This document shows positions 23,658 through 32,026 of a stretch of 45,404 bases of DNA, piece after piece. The DNA is taken from NCBI GenBank assembly GCA_024278015.1, contig JAJRUC010000320.1, positions 1-45,404 of the forward strand. The letters run 5' to 3'. Positions within the stretch are counted from its first letter, which is position 1; each line of letters opens with the position of its first letter. The notes under the pieces were generated by a model. The model was given only the letters and a program-made list of their open reading frames with translations. It searched no databases and was not told the DNA's origin. The DNA is from Chloroflexota bacterium. GTDB taxonomy: Bacteria > Chloroflexota > Anaerolineae > 4572-78. The position numbers and the translations under genes were made by a program.

Positions 23658-24659
23658 ATGCACGAAGTTGATTTTCACTGGAATATATTAATTGTAATCT
23701 ATCTGTTTACGGCTGGCATTAGCGCCGGAGCATTTGTTATCTCTGGGTTGGCAACGTATTTGGGGGGTGCCAAATACAAACGTATCAGCCGTATTGGCGC
23801 TTTGATTGCTCCCTGGCCGCTCGTATTCGGCCTTTCGATGTTGATGTTCGATCTGACAAAACCGCTGCAATTCTGGTGGCTCTTTTTGACGGTGCAGTGG
23901 ACATCGCCCATGTCAATTGGAAGCTGGCTGTTAACCTTCTTCTCCATCCTCTCCAGCCTCTACTTTTTGCTGTGGATTCCCCGCCCCTGGCGAGACCTGC
24001 TGCGCGTGCCGTATCGTTGGGCAGACGTATTTTCGCCGCGCCGCTGGCAGCCGATGACCCGTGAAGTGGTTGGCATCAGCCGTCGGGTGCTGGCCGCCGT
24101 TGGCTTCCCCATCGGGTTGGGGGTGGGCATGTATACCGGCATATTGCTGGGGGCTATCCCTTCTCGCCCTTTGTGGAACACACCAATGATCGCGCAACTC
24201 TTTCTCTTTTCGGCGATGAGCAGCGGCGTGGCAACCGTACTATTAATTGCCGCCGCCACGCCACCCGCCAAAGAAGGGCATGACCACATGCACCACGAAC
24301 GCCATTTTCTGGTAACGGTTGACGCTGTGTTGATTGTGCTGGAAATTTTTATTGTGATACCCTTCTTCTTGCATCAAGCCTTGAATACATGGAGTTCCGC
24401 CGAATCGGTTAATTTGGTGTTGGGTGGCCCTTTTACGCTGCCCTTCTGGGGAGGCGTTATTTTACTCGGTTTGCTGCTGCCCCTGGCCATCGAAGGATTT
24501 GAGCTGTATCCTGTCGTTTGGAAGGAAGCTGCGGTAAAATATAGTCGTCTGTGGGGCGGCGCAAGTGCCGTTATGGTGCTGGTTGGCGGATTTTTGTTGC
24601 GATACGTCTTTGTTTACGCCGGTCAGGTTTCTCACTTCTTGCCCTTATTAGAAAGGTAG
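23658..24659 (+). CDS. NrfD/PsrC-family quinone-interacting membrane subunit
   Basis: A 333-residue membrane protein with about eight to nine helices. The start NILIVIYLFTAGISAGAFVISGL is the typical NrfD helix 1, and MLMFDLTKPLQFWWLFLTVQWTSPMSIGSW holds the DL-x-x-P-x-R/Q-F region lining the quinone pocket in PsrC. It anchors the Mo and Fe-S subunits outside the membrane and exchanges electrons with quinol. Ribosome-binding site GAGGAAAG overlaps the end of the upstream gene. Neighbouring multiheme cytochromes make electron entry from cytochromes possible as well. Confidence 0.92.
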   Translation: MHEVDFHWNILIVIYLFTAGISAGAFVISGLATYLGGAKYKRISRIGALIAPWPLVFGLSMLMFDLTKPLQFWWLFLTVQWTSPMSIGSWLLTFFSILSSLYFLLWIPRPWRDLLRVPYRWADVFSPRRWQPMTREVVGISRRVLAAVGFPIGLGVGMYTGILLGAIPSRPLWNTPMIAQLFLFSAMSSGVATVLLIAAATPPAKEGHDHMHHERHFLVTVDAVLIVLEIFIVIPFFLHQALNTWSSAESVNLVLGGPFTLPFWGGVILLGLLLPLAIEGFELYPVVWKEAAVKYSRLWGGASAVMVLVGGFLLRYVFVYAGQVSHFLPLLER

Positions 24660-24665
24660 GATTTT

Positions 24666-25370
24666 ATGACCATCATAAAGAAGTTGCCCGCTTATTTGGC
24701 CCTGGTTGTGGCTTTGGTTTTGGTTGGATGTAATACCACCGCTGACGAACCCTTAGCCACGGCTCCATCCAAACCCGTAACCGTGGCCGGCAATCTGGAA
24801 GCGAACTATATTCCCAATACAGAAATGGGGCGTCAAGCCTGGCTTGAACAACAATGCGATGATTGCCACGGCCCCATTGGTATGGGCGGCATTGGCCCCA
24901 AACTGGCCGATACCGCCATGAGCTTCGATAGCTTTTTGGTGACGGTGCGCACGGCTATCCTGCCCAAACCCGCTTATCCTGCCGAAGTTTTACCCGGTGA
25001 ACGTGTCTACGATATTTACGCCTGGTTGCGCGCCCAGCAAAATCAACCCGTCGCCCCTGCCCCAACCACTTCTACCACCGAATTGCCCTCTTTTGGAGGA
25101 GAAACGCCTTCCATAGAAGATGCAATGGGTATGACCATTTGGTCTTACGGGGGATGCAGCGTTTGCCACGGTGTGTTTGCCCAGGGCGGCAAAGATGCGC
25201 CCCCACTGGCCGGTATCAACTATCCGGTTGAAGAGGAACTGAGCCGTATGCGCCAAACCGCCTCCGAAATTACGGAACACGCCGCCGATAACATCAGCGA
25301 CGATGTGTTTGCCGAATTGTATCGCTGGTTGCAGGCCGGTTGCACCTACACCGAAGACTGCAATCAGTAA
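24666..25370 (+). CDS. Diheme cytochrome c lipoprotein
   Basis: A 234-residue secreted lipoprotein (LVLVGC, Cys22) with two class I cytochrome c domains. The first heme site is CDDCHGPIGMGGIGPKL (Cys64-His68), the second CSVCHGVFAQGGKDAPPL (Cys164-His168), joined by a Pro/Thr linker (about 126-140). The second domain ends with CTYTEDCNQ, an extra Cys pair possibly forming a disulfide. Its gene is the last in the sulfur operon, six bases after the NrfD gene and followed by a terminator. It could link the reductase complex with the Rieske/cytochrome b complex encoded next door, both exposed on the outer face. Confidence 0.9.
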   Translation: MTIIKKLPAYLALVVALVLVGCNTTADEPLATAPSKPVTVAGNLEANYIPNTEMGRQAWLEQQCDDCHGPIGMGGIGPKLADTAMSFDSFLVTVRTAILPKPAYPAEVLPGERVYDIYAWLRAQQNQPVAPAPTTSTTELPSFGGETPSIEDAMGMTIWSYGGCSVCHGVFAQGGKDAPPLAGINYPVEEELSRMRQTASEITEHAADNISDDVFAELYRWLQAGCTYTEDCNQ

Positions 25371-25394
25371 ACCGCGTCTCGTTGTATCAAATAT

Positions 25395-25431
25395 AAAAGC
25401 CGCCTTCGTTGTAGCCTGCGGGGCGGCTTTT
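25395..25431. terminator. Bidirectional terminator between convergent operons
   Basis: AAAAGCCGCC (25395-25404) pairs with GGCGGCTTTT (25422-25431) around a 17-nt loop. T runs are on both sides of the stem when read on either strand. It lies 25 bases after the diheme cytochrome stop and 30 bases from the end of the facing TorD-type gene. Confidence 0.85.
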
Positions 25432-25460
25432 ATGTGTGCAATAAAAAACCATGGTTGAAT

Positions 25461-26003
25461 TTATCGGGCCAACTCTGTCGCAAACTCGGCCAACCGTTTG
25501 CCCAACTCCCGATAACAATCCAACTGAGCATGCTTCTCTAAGTCAACGGCAAATTGCGGCAACCAACGCAGCAGGTGGTTGGCTTCAAAGCGGCGGCGGG
25601 CTTGTTCAACCGATTCCGGCGCTTCAGATTGCGCGGCCAAATCCAGCAGATAAGCCGAAAATTGCAGCTCAACCGGCAAAAAATCGGCAGTTTCCTGGGC
25701 TTGCTGTATGTCCCATTCCGCATAAAAATTAGCCACGGCGGCGGTGGTGGCCGTCAATAGTTGCCTGTCCACATACGCCGATTCATACGGTGGGCAGGGC
25801 ACGCCTTCGGCGTTGTTTACAAACAGGCGCGTATGCTCCACCTGCAAATCATCCAGCGACGTTGCGGCAAATTGCGCCGCCAACGCCGTTGCCCACGGCT
25901 GGCCCACGGCCTGGGCCGCCTCTTGCCATTGCAAGTGCAGTTCGGGTTGCGGATAAAGCAAATACAGGCTAAAAAACTGGTACAGCGCGGCAGATACTGG
26001 CAT
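25461..26003 (-). CDS. TorD/DmsD-family chaperone for a molybdoenzyme
   Basis: A 180-residue all-helical cytoplasmic protein. VEHTRLFVNNAEGVPCPPYESAYVDRQLL is the family hallmark (E-x-x-R-LF...P-P-YES). Such proteins bind the Tat signal of a Mo enzyme and hold it until the cofactor is loaded. The only Mo enzyme in view is the Tat-exported PsrA-like subunit in the facing operon, which suggests it as the client and links the two operons functionally. It starts two bases after the Rieske stop. Confidence 0.88.
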   Translation of the reverse strand: MPVSAALYQFFSLYLLYPQPELHLQWQEAAQAVGQPWATALAAQFAATSLDDLQVEHTRLFVNNAEGVPCPPYESAYVDRQLLTATTAAVANFYAEWDIQQAQETADFLPVELQFSAYLLDLAAQSEAPESVEQARRRFEANHLLRWLPQFAVDLEKHAQLDCYRELGKRLAEFATELAR

Positions 26004-26005
26004 AA

Positions 26006-26458
26006 TTATACCCCCACTCGCGTTTCCGGCGATACGCTTTGGCCGGGATGAATGAAAATTTGTTCCCCATCAAGATTTATTTCCAGGTACGTCATGGGCG
26101 ATGTGGCCGGCCCGTTCAGCACAGCGCCGTGAGCATTAAACCGGCTGCCGTGACACGGACACTGGAAAGTATTATCGGCCACTTGCCCCACCGTGCAACC
26201 CAGGTGCGGGCAAATGGCGCTGATGGCATACAAGCCGGCCTCATCGCGCCCCAACCAGGCTTTGGCTGCCGGCACAAACGTGAGGCTGTTGGCGGCAAAA
26301 TCGCCCATCAACCCGGCTTCTACCGGCCCCGGCAATGGTTGGGTAATTGGCGGCGCAAGAAATTTAAGGCCGCCCTTCACCATCGCCCAGGCGACGGTCA
26401 GCAAGCCGATGTTGCCCAGCCAAATTAAAAACCGGCGGCGGGATGTTTCTTCTGACAT
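26006..26458 (-). CDS. Rieske 2Fe-2S protein
   Basis: A 150-residue Rieske subunit. SRRRFLIWLG (residues 6-15) begins a Tat-type signal anchor, as in bc1/b6f Rieske proteins. The cluster ligands are Cys83/His85 in CPHLGC and Cys100/His103 in CPCHGSRF, and Cys88-Cys102 can form the stabilising disulfide. AGGAG lies 6-7 nt before the ATG; an ATG ten codons upstream overlaps the preceding gene. Downstream of cytochrome b and the multiheme cytochrome on the same strand, it completes a quinol-oxidising complex. Confidence 0.93.
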   Translation of the reverse strand: MSEETSRRRFLIWLGNIGLLTVAWAMVKGGLKFLAPPITQPLPGPVEAGLMGDFAANSLTFVPAAKAWLGRDEAGLYAISAICPHLGCTVGQVADNTFQCPCHGSRFNAHGAVLNGPATSPMTYLEINLDGEQIFIHPGQSVSPETRVGV

Positions 26459-26477
26459 AGATTGCTCCTGCAAAAAA

Positions 26478-27866
26478 TTAACGCGCATAGGCGTGGCACT
26501 GGTGGCAATACCGTGATTCCTGTTCGGCGACAGTTTGTTGGCAGCCAGACCCCATTACCGGATTGACCGGATACGTTTTGCCGGTAACTTTGCTGGTTAA
26601 AATTAAGCGCCCGTCAACCTGCTTGGTATTGCCCATCAACTCGCCCCGTTCGGTGATGATAACCTGGTCGCCGATATTCAAAGTGTAATTGGGGTTTATT
26701 TGCGCCTGGCGCAGCGCCGTTTGGTGTTGGGCCGATACGGTAACGACGGTGGGTAACTCTTCCAGGGTGCCGTGGCAGGTGTGGCATTGGGTGTATTGCA
26801 TTTCCTGTTGCTTGGGGTGAATATCGCCGTCGCCCATAATTTCGGCGGACGTGTGGCACTCAATGCAGTCGAGTTCCCATTCGCATAGCGTAAATTCGCC
26901 GATGGGCTGGTAATATTCGCGCAGGCGGCGGCCTTCGGCGGGCATTTGGGCAGAGATGGGCGCGCCCGCCGGAGGGAGGTCATCTCTCAGCAGAAAATCC
27001 ATCTGCCGCAGCGAATAATTGCCCCGGTTGTGGCAGTGGTTGCATTGGTAAAACGGAATGGCAGCGGTCAGTTCGTGGCGGCGCATATGGCCCGGCTCGT
27101 CGGGGGGAATGGTGGGGTCGCTGCCTTGATACAGGCCATCGTTTTGATAAATTACGTGGCAGGCGGCGCAACCCGTAGAGCGATAAAAGTACGGTTCGGC
27201 GCGGGGTGCGGCAGAAAGATGGCAGCCCGCATCCAGACAATTTTCGGCAAATTTTTGGTCGATGGGGTGGCCGGATTGCGCGGGAAATGCTGTCAGTTCA
27301 GCCAACCCTGCCGCTGTGGCGGGGTGGTCATCGGTGATGCCGTACACGCCGTAGAGGGGCGTTTCGGTGGATTGCGCCCCAAAAGAGAAGCGCACCTGGG
27401 CAATGCCCCCGGCGTAGGTTCCCTGCAAACTGCGCAAAACGCCATCGACGTGATTTTTACCTTCATCGGCAAATCCGTTGTGGCAATTGAGGCCGCAACT
27501 TTCCTGGGCCACCAGCAAGTCGCCGGGGTTTTTGCCCCCCCGCAACCCGGTGTGCGCCTGGTCTGCCTTAAGCGAAAGCCCATTTCCGCCGTGGCAACTG
27601 ATGCAGCCAAACGCCTCTACCGGATGCGAAGGGCTGATTTCCGCCAGCCCCATGTGGCACGACAGGCACAATTCCGGCTGGCCCGTCAGTTGCGGCACAA
27701 CCTGCCGCACCCGAATATCAGCGGGCTGTTGAGTGCGCTTAAAATACATGCGCTGGTATTGCTGCCAGGGTTGATTTTGCGTTTGCTGAAAAACAAGGAT
27801 GACGGCGGCAATTAACAATAGTATGCTGCTGACGAAGAGCGCCACGCGCCGATTAGTGGTGAACAC
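26478..27866 (-). CDS. Multiheme cytochrome c (seven CXXCH plus two longer heme motifs)
   Basis: A 462-residue membrane-anchored (helix about 8-27) extracytoplasmic cytochrome. In order: CLSCH, CISCH, CGLNCH (CX3CH), CLDAGCH (CX4CH), CAACH, CNHCH, CIECH, CHTCH and CHQCH. The two longer motifs are known to bind heme in some multiheme cytochromes, so up to nine hemes are possible. It replaces the usual cytochrome c1/f between cytochrome b and Rieske genes. A stretch near residue 395 (NIGDQVIITERGELMGN) is a heme-free region. It could be the electron outlet toward the diheme lipoprotein of the facing operon. Confidence 0.88.
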   Translation of the reverse strand: MFTTNRRVALFVSSILLLIAAVILVFQQTQNQPWQQYQRMYFKRTQQPADIRVRQVVPQLTGQPELCLSCHMGLAEISPSHPVEAFGCISCHGGNGLSLKADQAHTGLRGGKNPGDLLVAQESCGLNCHNGFADEGKNHVDGVLRSLQGTYAGGIAQVRFSFGAQSTETPLYGVYGITDDHPATAAGLAELTAFPAQSGHPIDQKFAENCLDAGCHLSAAPRAEPYFYRSTGCAACHVIYQNDGLYQGSDPTIPPDEPGHMRRHELTAAIPFYQCNHCHNRGNYSLRQMDFLLRDDLPPAGAPISAQMPAEGRRLREYYQPIGEFTLCEWELDCIECHTSAEIMGDGDIHPKQQEMQYTQCHTCHGTLEELPTVVTVSAQHQTALRQAQINPNYTLNIGDQVIITERGELMGNTKQVDGRLILTSKVTGKTYPVNPVMGSGCQQTVAEQESRYCHQCHAYAR

Positions 27867-27894
27867 AGGTTAAAAAGAAAATCCTTTCGTTGGT

Positions 27895-27958
27895 GTGAGG
27901 CGTGAAGACGTGAAACGTGACAAAATCATGCCTCACGCCTCACGTTTTCATGCCTCAC
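27895..27958 (-). repeat. Long imperfect hairpin between cytochrome b and multiheme genes
   Basis: The 26-nt arm 27895-27920 (GTGAGGCGTGAAGACG...) pairs with 27933-27958 with about four mismatches around a 12-nt loop. It overlaps the last bases of the cytochrome b stop. It has GTGA-rich repeat phrases typical of dispersed intergenic repeats and could stabilise the message end. Confidence 0.5.
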
Positions 27959-29031
27959 CGCGCCGCCGCAATGAGGGTCAGAACCACGACCACAAGCGTC
28001 AACCCGGCAAAAATGACTTGCGGCTGCCAGCGTATTCGGGCGAACCACTCGCCCCGGCCCGGCCCGCGCCGGTCGAACAGGGGAATGAGAGCCAGCAGCG
28101 CCAACCCCGCCAGTGGAATGAGCCAACCGGCCCACAGCGGAGACAGGTAGCGCAGCATTTCTTGAATAGCTAAAAAGAACCACGGCGCTTTGGTTTCGCT
28201 GGCCCCGGCGGTTTCTAAATTGGCGATTGCGCCCAAAACGGGCGGGGCCAGCGCCGAAAGGATAATCAGCGCGGCAGTGGCCGCAATGGCGGTGATGGTT
28301 TCCCTGAAGAAGAGCGTCTTGCGGGTAATGAAGGTTCGGGGGCGGGCGCGGGTTGGCGCAGGGTGCGAGATACCGCCATCTACCCGAATACGCCAGATGT
28401 GATACCCCACCGCGCCAATGCCCGGCAACGTTAACCCCATAATGTGCCAGGCGTAAAATCGAAGCAACGCGCTGTTACCCAGGGCGGTATCGCCTACAAT
28501 CAGCCGGTACAATCCCTCTCCAATGCCTGGAATTTCTTTGAGCAGATTGGTGCCAACCAGCAACGCCCAAATACTGCCTTCGTCCCAGCGCAGGGTGTAG
28601 CCGGTAAAATCCCACAGCAGCACAATCACAAACAGCCCCACCCCAATCAGCCAGTTGAAGTCTCTGGGGGAGCGATAGCCGCCGGTAAAAACCACCCGCG
28701 CCATGTGCAGCGCGGCGAAAACGACCATCAATTGGGCCGCCCAGTAGTGTAGCGAGCGCACAAAGCCGCCAAAAGCAACCACGCTATCGATGAGGGCCAG
28801 GCTGGGATAGGCTTGTTCTACGGTGGGAACGTAGTAGAAGGTCAGCAAAATGCCGGTCACAATGGTGATGATGGTAGCTAAAACGGCCAACCCGCCCAGC
28901 CCGAAAGTGTAGGTGAGCCGCGCTCCGGCGGCGGGAATTTGGGGCGGGTGCAAGTTGTAGATGAAACTTTTGTTTTTGCGCCAGAGGCGAATACCGAACC
29001 GGCGGCGTGGGGGGGGCGTTATTTGAATCAT
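27955..29031 (-). CDS. Cytochrome b (b6-type, fused N and C parts)
   Basis: A 358-residue protein with about eight helices, the quinol-oxidising core of a bc-like complex. Heme ligands: two His in LHYWAAQLMVVFAALHM with 13 residues between, and two in the WHIMGLTLPGIGAVGYHIW helix with 14 between, the b6 spacing. The Qo loop reads KAPWFFLAIQEML in place of PEWY, so the usual Glu is missing. No good ribosome-binding site lies before the ATG and the leader may be very short. It heads the operon with multiheme cytochrome, Rieske and TorD-type genes. Confidence 0.9.
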   Translation of the reverse strand: MIQITPPPRRRFGIRLWRKNKSFIYNLHPPQIPAAGARLTYTFGLGGLAVLATIITIVTGILLTFYYVPTVEQAYPSLALIDSVVAFGGFVRSLHYWAAQLMVVFAALHMARVVFTGGYRSPRDFNWLIGVGLFVIVLLWDFTGYTLRWDEGSIWALLVGTNLLKEIPGIGEGLYRLIVGDTALGNSALLRFYAWHIMGLTLPGIGAVGYHIWRIRVDGGISHPAPTRARPRTFITRKTLFFRETITAIAATAALIILSALAPPVLGAIANLETAGASETKAPWFFLAIQEMLRYLSPLWAGWLIPLAGLALLALIPLFDRRGPGRGEWFARIRWQPQVIFAGLTLVVVVLTLIAAAR

Positions 29032-29041
29032 ATCGCCCCCG

Positions 29042-29070
29042 ATTTTATCACAGACGAGCCGCGCTCACAA
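29042..29070 (-). promoter_or_regulatory. Putative promoter of the cytochrome b operon
   Basis: On the minus strand TTGTGA (29070-29065) and TAAAAT (29047-29042) are separated by 17 bp. The predicted start is within a few bases of the ATG at 29031, which would give a nearly leaderless message. Seen by eye only. Confidence 0.35.
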
Positions 29071-29079
29071 AATAGTGTG

Positions 29080-29970
29080 TCAGCCGGTTGACCGCCCATT
29101 GGTGGCAATCAACGCCTCTGCCGCCGAAACCGGGCCGGACCACGGGCCGGGTTTTTCCTGCTTCAGGGTGGTGACGGCCCCGGCCCATTGTGTTGCCTCT
29201 GCCGCCGAAAGGCTGAGCCGTTTGCCCAGATAGGTGGCAAAGCAGGTGTCTCCCCGGCCCGTGCGCCCGGCCAGCGCGCGCGGCGTGAAGGATGCCTGAT
29301 AGATTTCTCCGGCGGCGCAAACCGTCACCCCCGCCGATTGGGTGACGACAACTTCACGCGGGCCGTATTCGGCCAGGCGACGGGCGGCGGCGGTCAGGTC
29401 GGTCAGGCCGGTCAGCAATTCGGCTTCGGCCCGGTCAACCTTCAACCAGGTAACGTGCTTCAGCCCTTTTTCCATTTCCGGCCACTGTTTGAAGACCAGC
29501 GCGCCGTTTTCCCGCACCCGCACAAAGCCCTGAATATCCAACGCCACCGGGCCGCGCTCTGCCAGCAATTTAAGCAAGGGCAGGTCAACTTCCCCGGCAA
29601 TGATGGGGGTGACGGCGACAATGCGGGCCGGCGCGTCCGGAATGTCGGCGGCTTGAAACGGCCCGGCAAAATCGAGCAGTTTGCAAGTGCGACGTTCCAT
29701 ATCGGTTGAGCGATAAATATTTTCAATGCCGGATGTGGCCGGGGCGGCGGCGGCAAACATCTGCACGCCCACCGAGGTCAACTCATCCAGCAGGGTAAAA
29801 TCGGCGGGGTGCAGGCGGGTTGCCACCCCCACCTCAAGGCCCAACTGCCGCAGGGCCATGCTGCCGTAATACACTGCCCCGCCGGAAGCGGTTTCGCGTT
29901 GGCCATCGACGACCAGCACGTCTTTGGCAAAGTGACCCACCATCAGCAGGTCGAGTGGTGTGGTGTTCAT
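29080..29970 (-). CDS. PfkB-family carbohydrate kinase
   Basis: A 296-residue ribokinase-fold enzyme, ATP-dependent phosphorylation of a sugar or nucleoside. DLLMVGHFAKDVLVVDG starts the fold. ETASGGAVYYGSMALRQLGLEVGVATRLHPAD matches PfkB motif 1 (GGxxxNxA variant), and GRTGRGDTCFATYLGKRL holds the anion hole with the catalytic Asp (G-x-GD). The start at 29970 has GGAGA 5 nt upstream; the long upstream open frame overlaps the PHP gene and is not real coding. It lies 58 nt after the PHP-domain gene on the same strand. Substrate unknown. Confidence 0.88.
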   Translation of the reverse strand: MNTTPLDLLMVGHFAKDVLVVDGQRETASGGAVYYGSMALRQLGLEVGVATRLHPADFTLLDELTSVGVQMFAAAAPATSGIENIYRSTDMERRTCKLLDFAGPFQAADIPDAPARIVAVTPIIAGEVDLPLLKLLAERGPVALDIQGFVRVRENGALVFKQWPEMEKGLKHVTWLKVDRAEAELLTGLTDLTAAARRLAEYGPREVVVTQSAGVTVCAAGEIYQASFTPRALAGRTGRGDTCFATYLGKRLSLSAAEATQWAGAVTTLKQEKPGPWSGPVSAAEALIATNGRSTG

Positions 29971-30028
29971 AAAGTTCTCCCGTGATTTTCGTTTCTGATT
30001 TCTGGTTTTTAGCGATTCCGGCAACCAA

Positions 30029-31114
30029 TTACCAATCTCTAATTGCCGCCAGAATATCGCCGCAGGTTTGGACCGCCGGCGTTTTGGCCGGGCCGATGAA
30101 GATGGGGTTGGTGATGGCCAGGATATGGCCGGCGGCGCTGACCACATCCAGCCGAATCCAGCCGGCGTTGCCGGTTGACGGGGGCAGCGTGTATCCGAAG
30201 GCGGCGGGCGTGGCGGCAATGGGCTGGCGGGCGATGGTTTGCCCGTTGTGGATAAGGTGCGCTTCTGCCGGGGCGGGGCCGGCGGAGATGGTTGCTTGCA
30301 GGGTAATTTCGGCATCGGGGCGGGCAATTTCCCCCCCGATGCCGGTGGTTTGCCCCTCGGCGCGGGCCGTCAAATCAACTTCGGCGCCCATACTGACATA
30401 AACCCGATGCTCTTTGACGGCCTTCAGCACCGCCGCCACCGACAGGTTATCGGCGTAGACAAAGGTGGTGGGCCGGTTCAGTTGTTCGGCGGGTTTGTCG
30501 CCCTCCCAGGCGTGGGGCGCGGGGCGATGATAATCGCTGCCGCCCAAGGCGGTTATCCGCCGCCCGGCGTTTAACAGGGCTGTCCACAGGGCCACGGTCT
30601 GCGGATTGACGGTCGCGTTTATCGGGAAACTGGGGTCATTCCAGATTTCCAGGGCGGTGATGTATTGCCATTCGACCTCGTTAAACTGCCAGGCCCAGGG
30701 CGTGAGCAGGGGATGGTTGATGGAGCTGACCAGCCCCTGCGCGGCAATTCGGCGCACCAGGGCATTGATGCCGGTGTGGGGCGCGGGCAGGGTTTCCCAT
30801 TCTTCGTTGCCCAAAAGGCCGGCCATCCAGTCGCACTTGCCGGTCATGCCGAAGACGTTCATGTGGCCCAGGCGGGTGGTCACTTCAAGGCCGGGGATGC
30901 CCAATGCGGCCTCAACGCCGGCCAGTTCGTCAAAGGCGGCGATGGTGTTGTGGTCGGTCACAGCAAAGAAATCCAGCCCGCCGGCCCGCGCCACCTCGGC
31001 CAGACCGGCGGGGGGGTGGTGGCCGTCCCACGAGGCCGTGGTGTGGGCGTGAAAATCGCCCCGGTACCAGCCCGCGTTGGGATTGAACACTTTTGATACG
31101 GATAGCGCAGTCAT
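30029..31114 (-). CDS. PHP-domain metallohydrolase (CehA/McbA-like)
   Basis: A 361-residue protein with a PHP phosphoesterase fold: the metal-binding HAHTTASWDGHH (residues about 22-33), FFAVTDHNTI, a Glu in GLEVTTRLGHMNVFG, and SSINHPLLT then GGSDYHRP near residue 200. The last ~100 residues form a beta-rich domain (DLTARAEGQTTGIGGE onwards), as seen in CehA-type proteins. It may cleave a phosphate ester or another ester. It starts two bases before the end of the EamA transporter gene and precedes PfkB kinase. Confidence 0.86.
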   Translation of the reverse strand: MTALSVSKVFNPNAGWYRGDFHAHTTASWDGHHPPAGLAEVARAGGLDFFAVTDHNTIAAFDELAGVEAALGIPGLEVTTRLGHMNVFGMTGKCDWMAGLLGNEEWETLPAPHTGINALVRRIAAQGLVSSINHPLLTPWAWQFNEVEWQYITALEIWNDPSFPINATVNPQTVALWTALLNAGRRITALGGSDYHRPAPHAWEGDKPAEQLNRPTTFVYADNLSVAAVLKAVKEHRVYVSMGAEVDLTARAEGQTTGIGGEIARPDAEITLQATISAGPAPAEAHLIHNGQTIARQPIAATPAAFGYTLPPSTGNAGWIRLDVVSAAGHILAITNPIFIGPAKTPAVQTCGDILAAIRDW

Positions 31115-31115
31115 A

Positions 31116-31997
31116 TCATCCTCCTGAAATAATCAGGGCGATACCGCCCACAATAGCCAGTGACGCGCTGATACGCAAGCCGCGCGCCGGTTCTTTAAAT
31201 AAAAACGAGCCGACAACAACGCCCAGCACAATGCTGAATTGTCGCAAGGCCACCACATAGCTGGCCTGGACGCTGATTTGGTACGCCCACAAAACAAGCC
31301 AGTACGCCCCAAACATCGCCAGCCCGCCGAAGAGCGGTTGCTTCCAGCTTTGCCACGAATTGTCCCAATTTTGCACCGCTTCCCGGTTGAGGGCCAGCAG
31401 CGTCAGCCAGAAGAACAGGGCGGAAAAAGCAAACTCCAGCACGCCGTAACGGGCCGCCGAAAGCGGGCCGGGCGGAATGAACCAGGCGGCGGCGTGGTCG
31501 ATGATGGTGTAGCCCACCGTGCCCAGGGCCGTGACGATAATCCACACCATGGTGCGGTTGAGGTACGTTGAAAGGCGAAACCGGCGCAGCGATTCAAGCG
31601 GGGTGACAATGCAGCCGGCCAGCACCAGCCCCATGCCCGGCCAGGCCCAGGCGGCGGGGGCGTGCCCCCGAAAAATATCGCTGCCGGCCACGATGAGAAT
31701 CGGCAGCGCCCGCGCAACGGGGTACACCACCGTAAAGTGTCCGTTTTGATAGCCGCGCGTCAGCCCCAAATTGTACACCGCCAGCGACACCCCGGCGCCC
31801 ATTGCATACAGCCACACCCGCAGCGGAAACGGCGTACCAAAAAATTCGGCAAACAAAACCGGGCCGATGCCCGGAATCACAATGACCAGGGTGATGCGCA
31901 ACAACATATCGCCGGCGCGCCGGGCTTTAACCAGTAAATTCCAGCTTGCGTGCAAAAATGTTGAGGCAATAATCAGGATGACGGCGGTTGTCGGCAT
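31116..31997 (-). CDS. EamA-family (DMT) membrane transporter
   Basis: A 293-residue transporter with ten helices in two repeats. Start ILIIASTFLHASWNLLVKARRAGD is typical of EamA repeats, and VYPVARALPILIVAGSDIF and FSIVLGVVVGSFLFKEPARGLRISASLAIVGGIALI close the first and second repeats. It may export or import metabolites; the cargo is not readable. The ATG at 31997 has CAGGAAAT upstream; a longer frame to 32057 overlaps the GDPD gene. It is closely packed between the GDPD and PHP genes. Confidence 0.88.
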   Translation of the reverse strand: MPTTAVILIIASTFLHASWNLLVKARRAGDMLLRITLVIVIPGIGPVLFAEFFGTPFPLRVWLYAMGAGVSLAVYNLGLTRGYQNGHFTVVYPVARALPILIVAGSDIFRGHAPAAWAWPGMGLVLAGCIVTPLESLRRFRLSTYLNRTMVWIIVTALGTVGYTIIDHAAAWFIPPGPLSAARYGVLEFAFSALFFWLTLLALNREAVQNWDNSWQSWKQPLFGGLAMFGAYWLVLWAYQISVQASYVVALRQFSIVLGVVVGSFLFKEPARGLRISASLAIVGGIALIISGG

Positions 31998-32026
31998 AGT
32001 AATTTCCTGAAACGGGCGAACCGGAT

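Noticed and set aside
18483..25370. Alternative complex III (Act) operon
   Set aside because: The Act complex has a fused Mo-like/Fe-S subunit without cofactor, a pentaheme cytochrome and two NrfD proteins; here the Mo ligand and separate Fe-S subunit are intact and only one NrfD is present.
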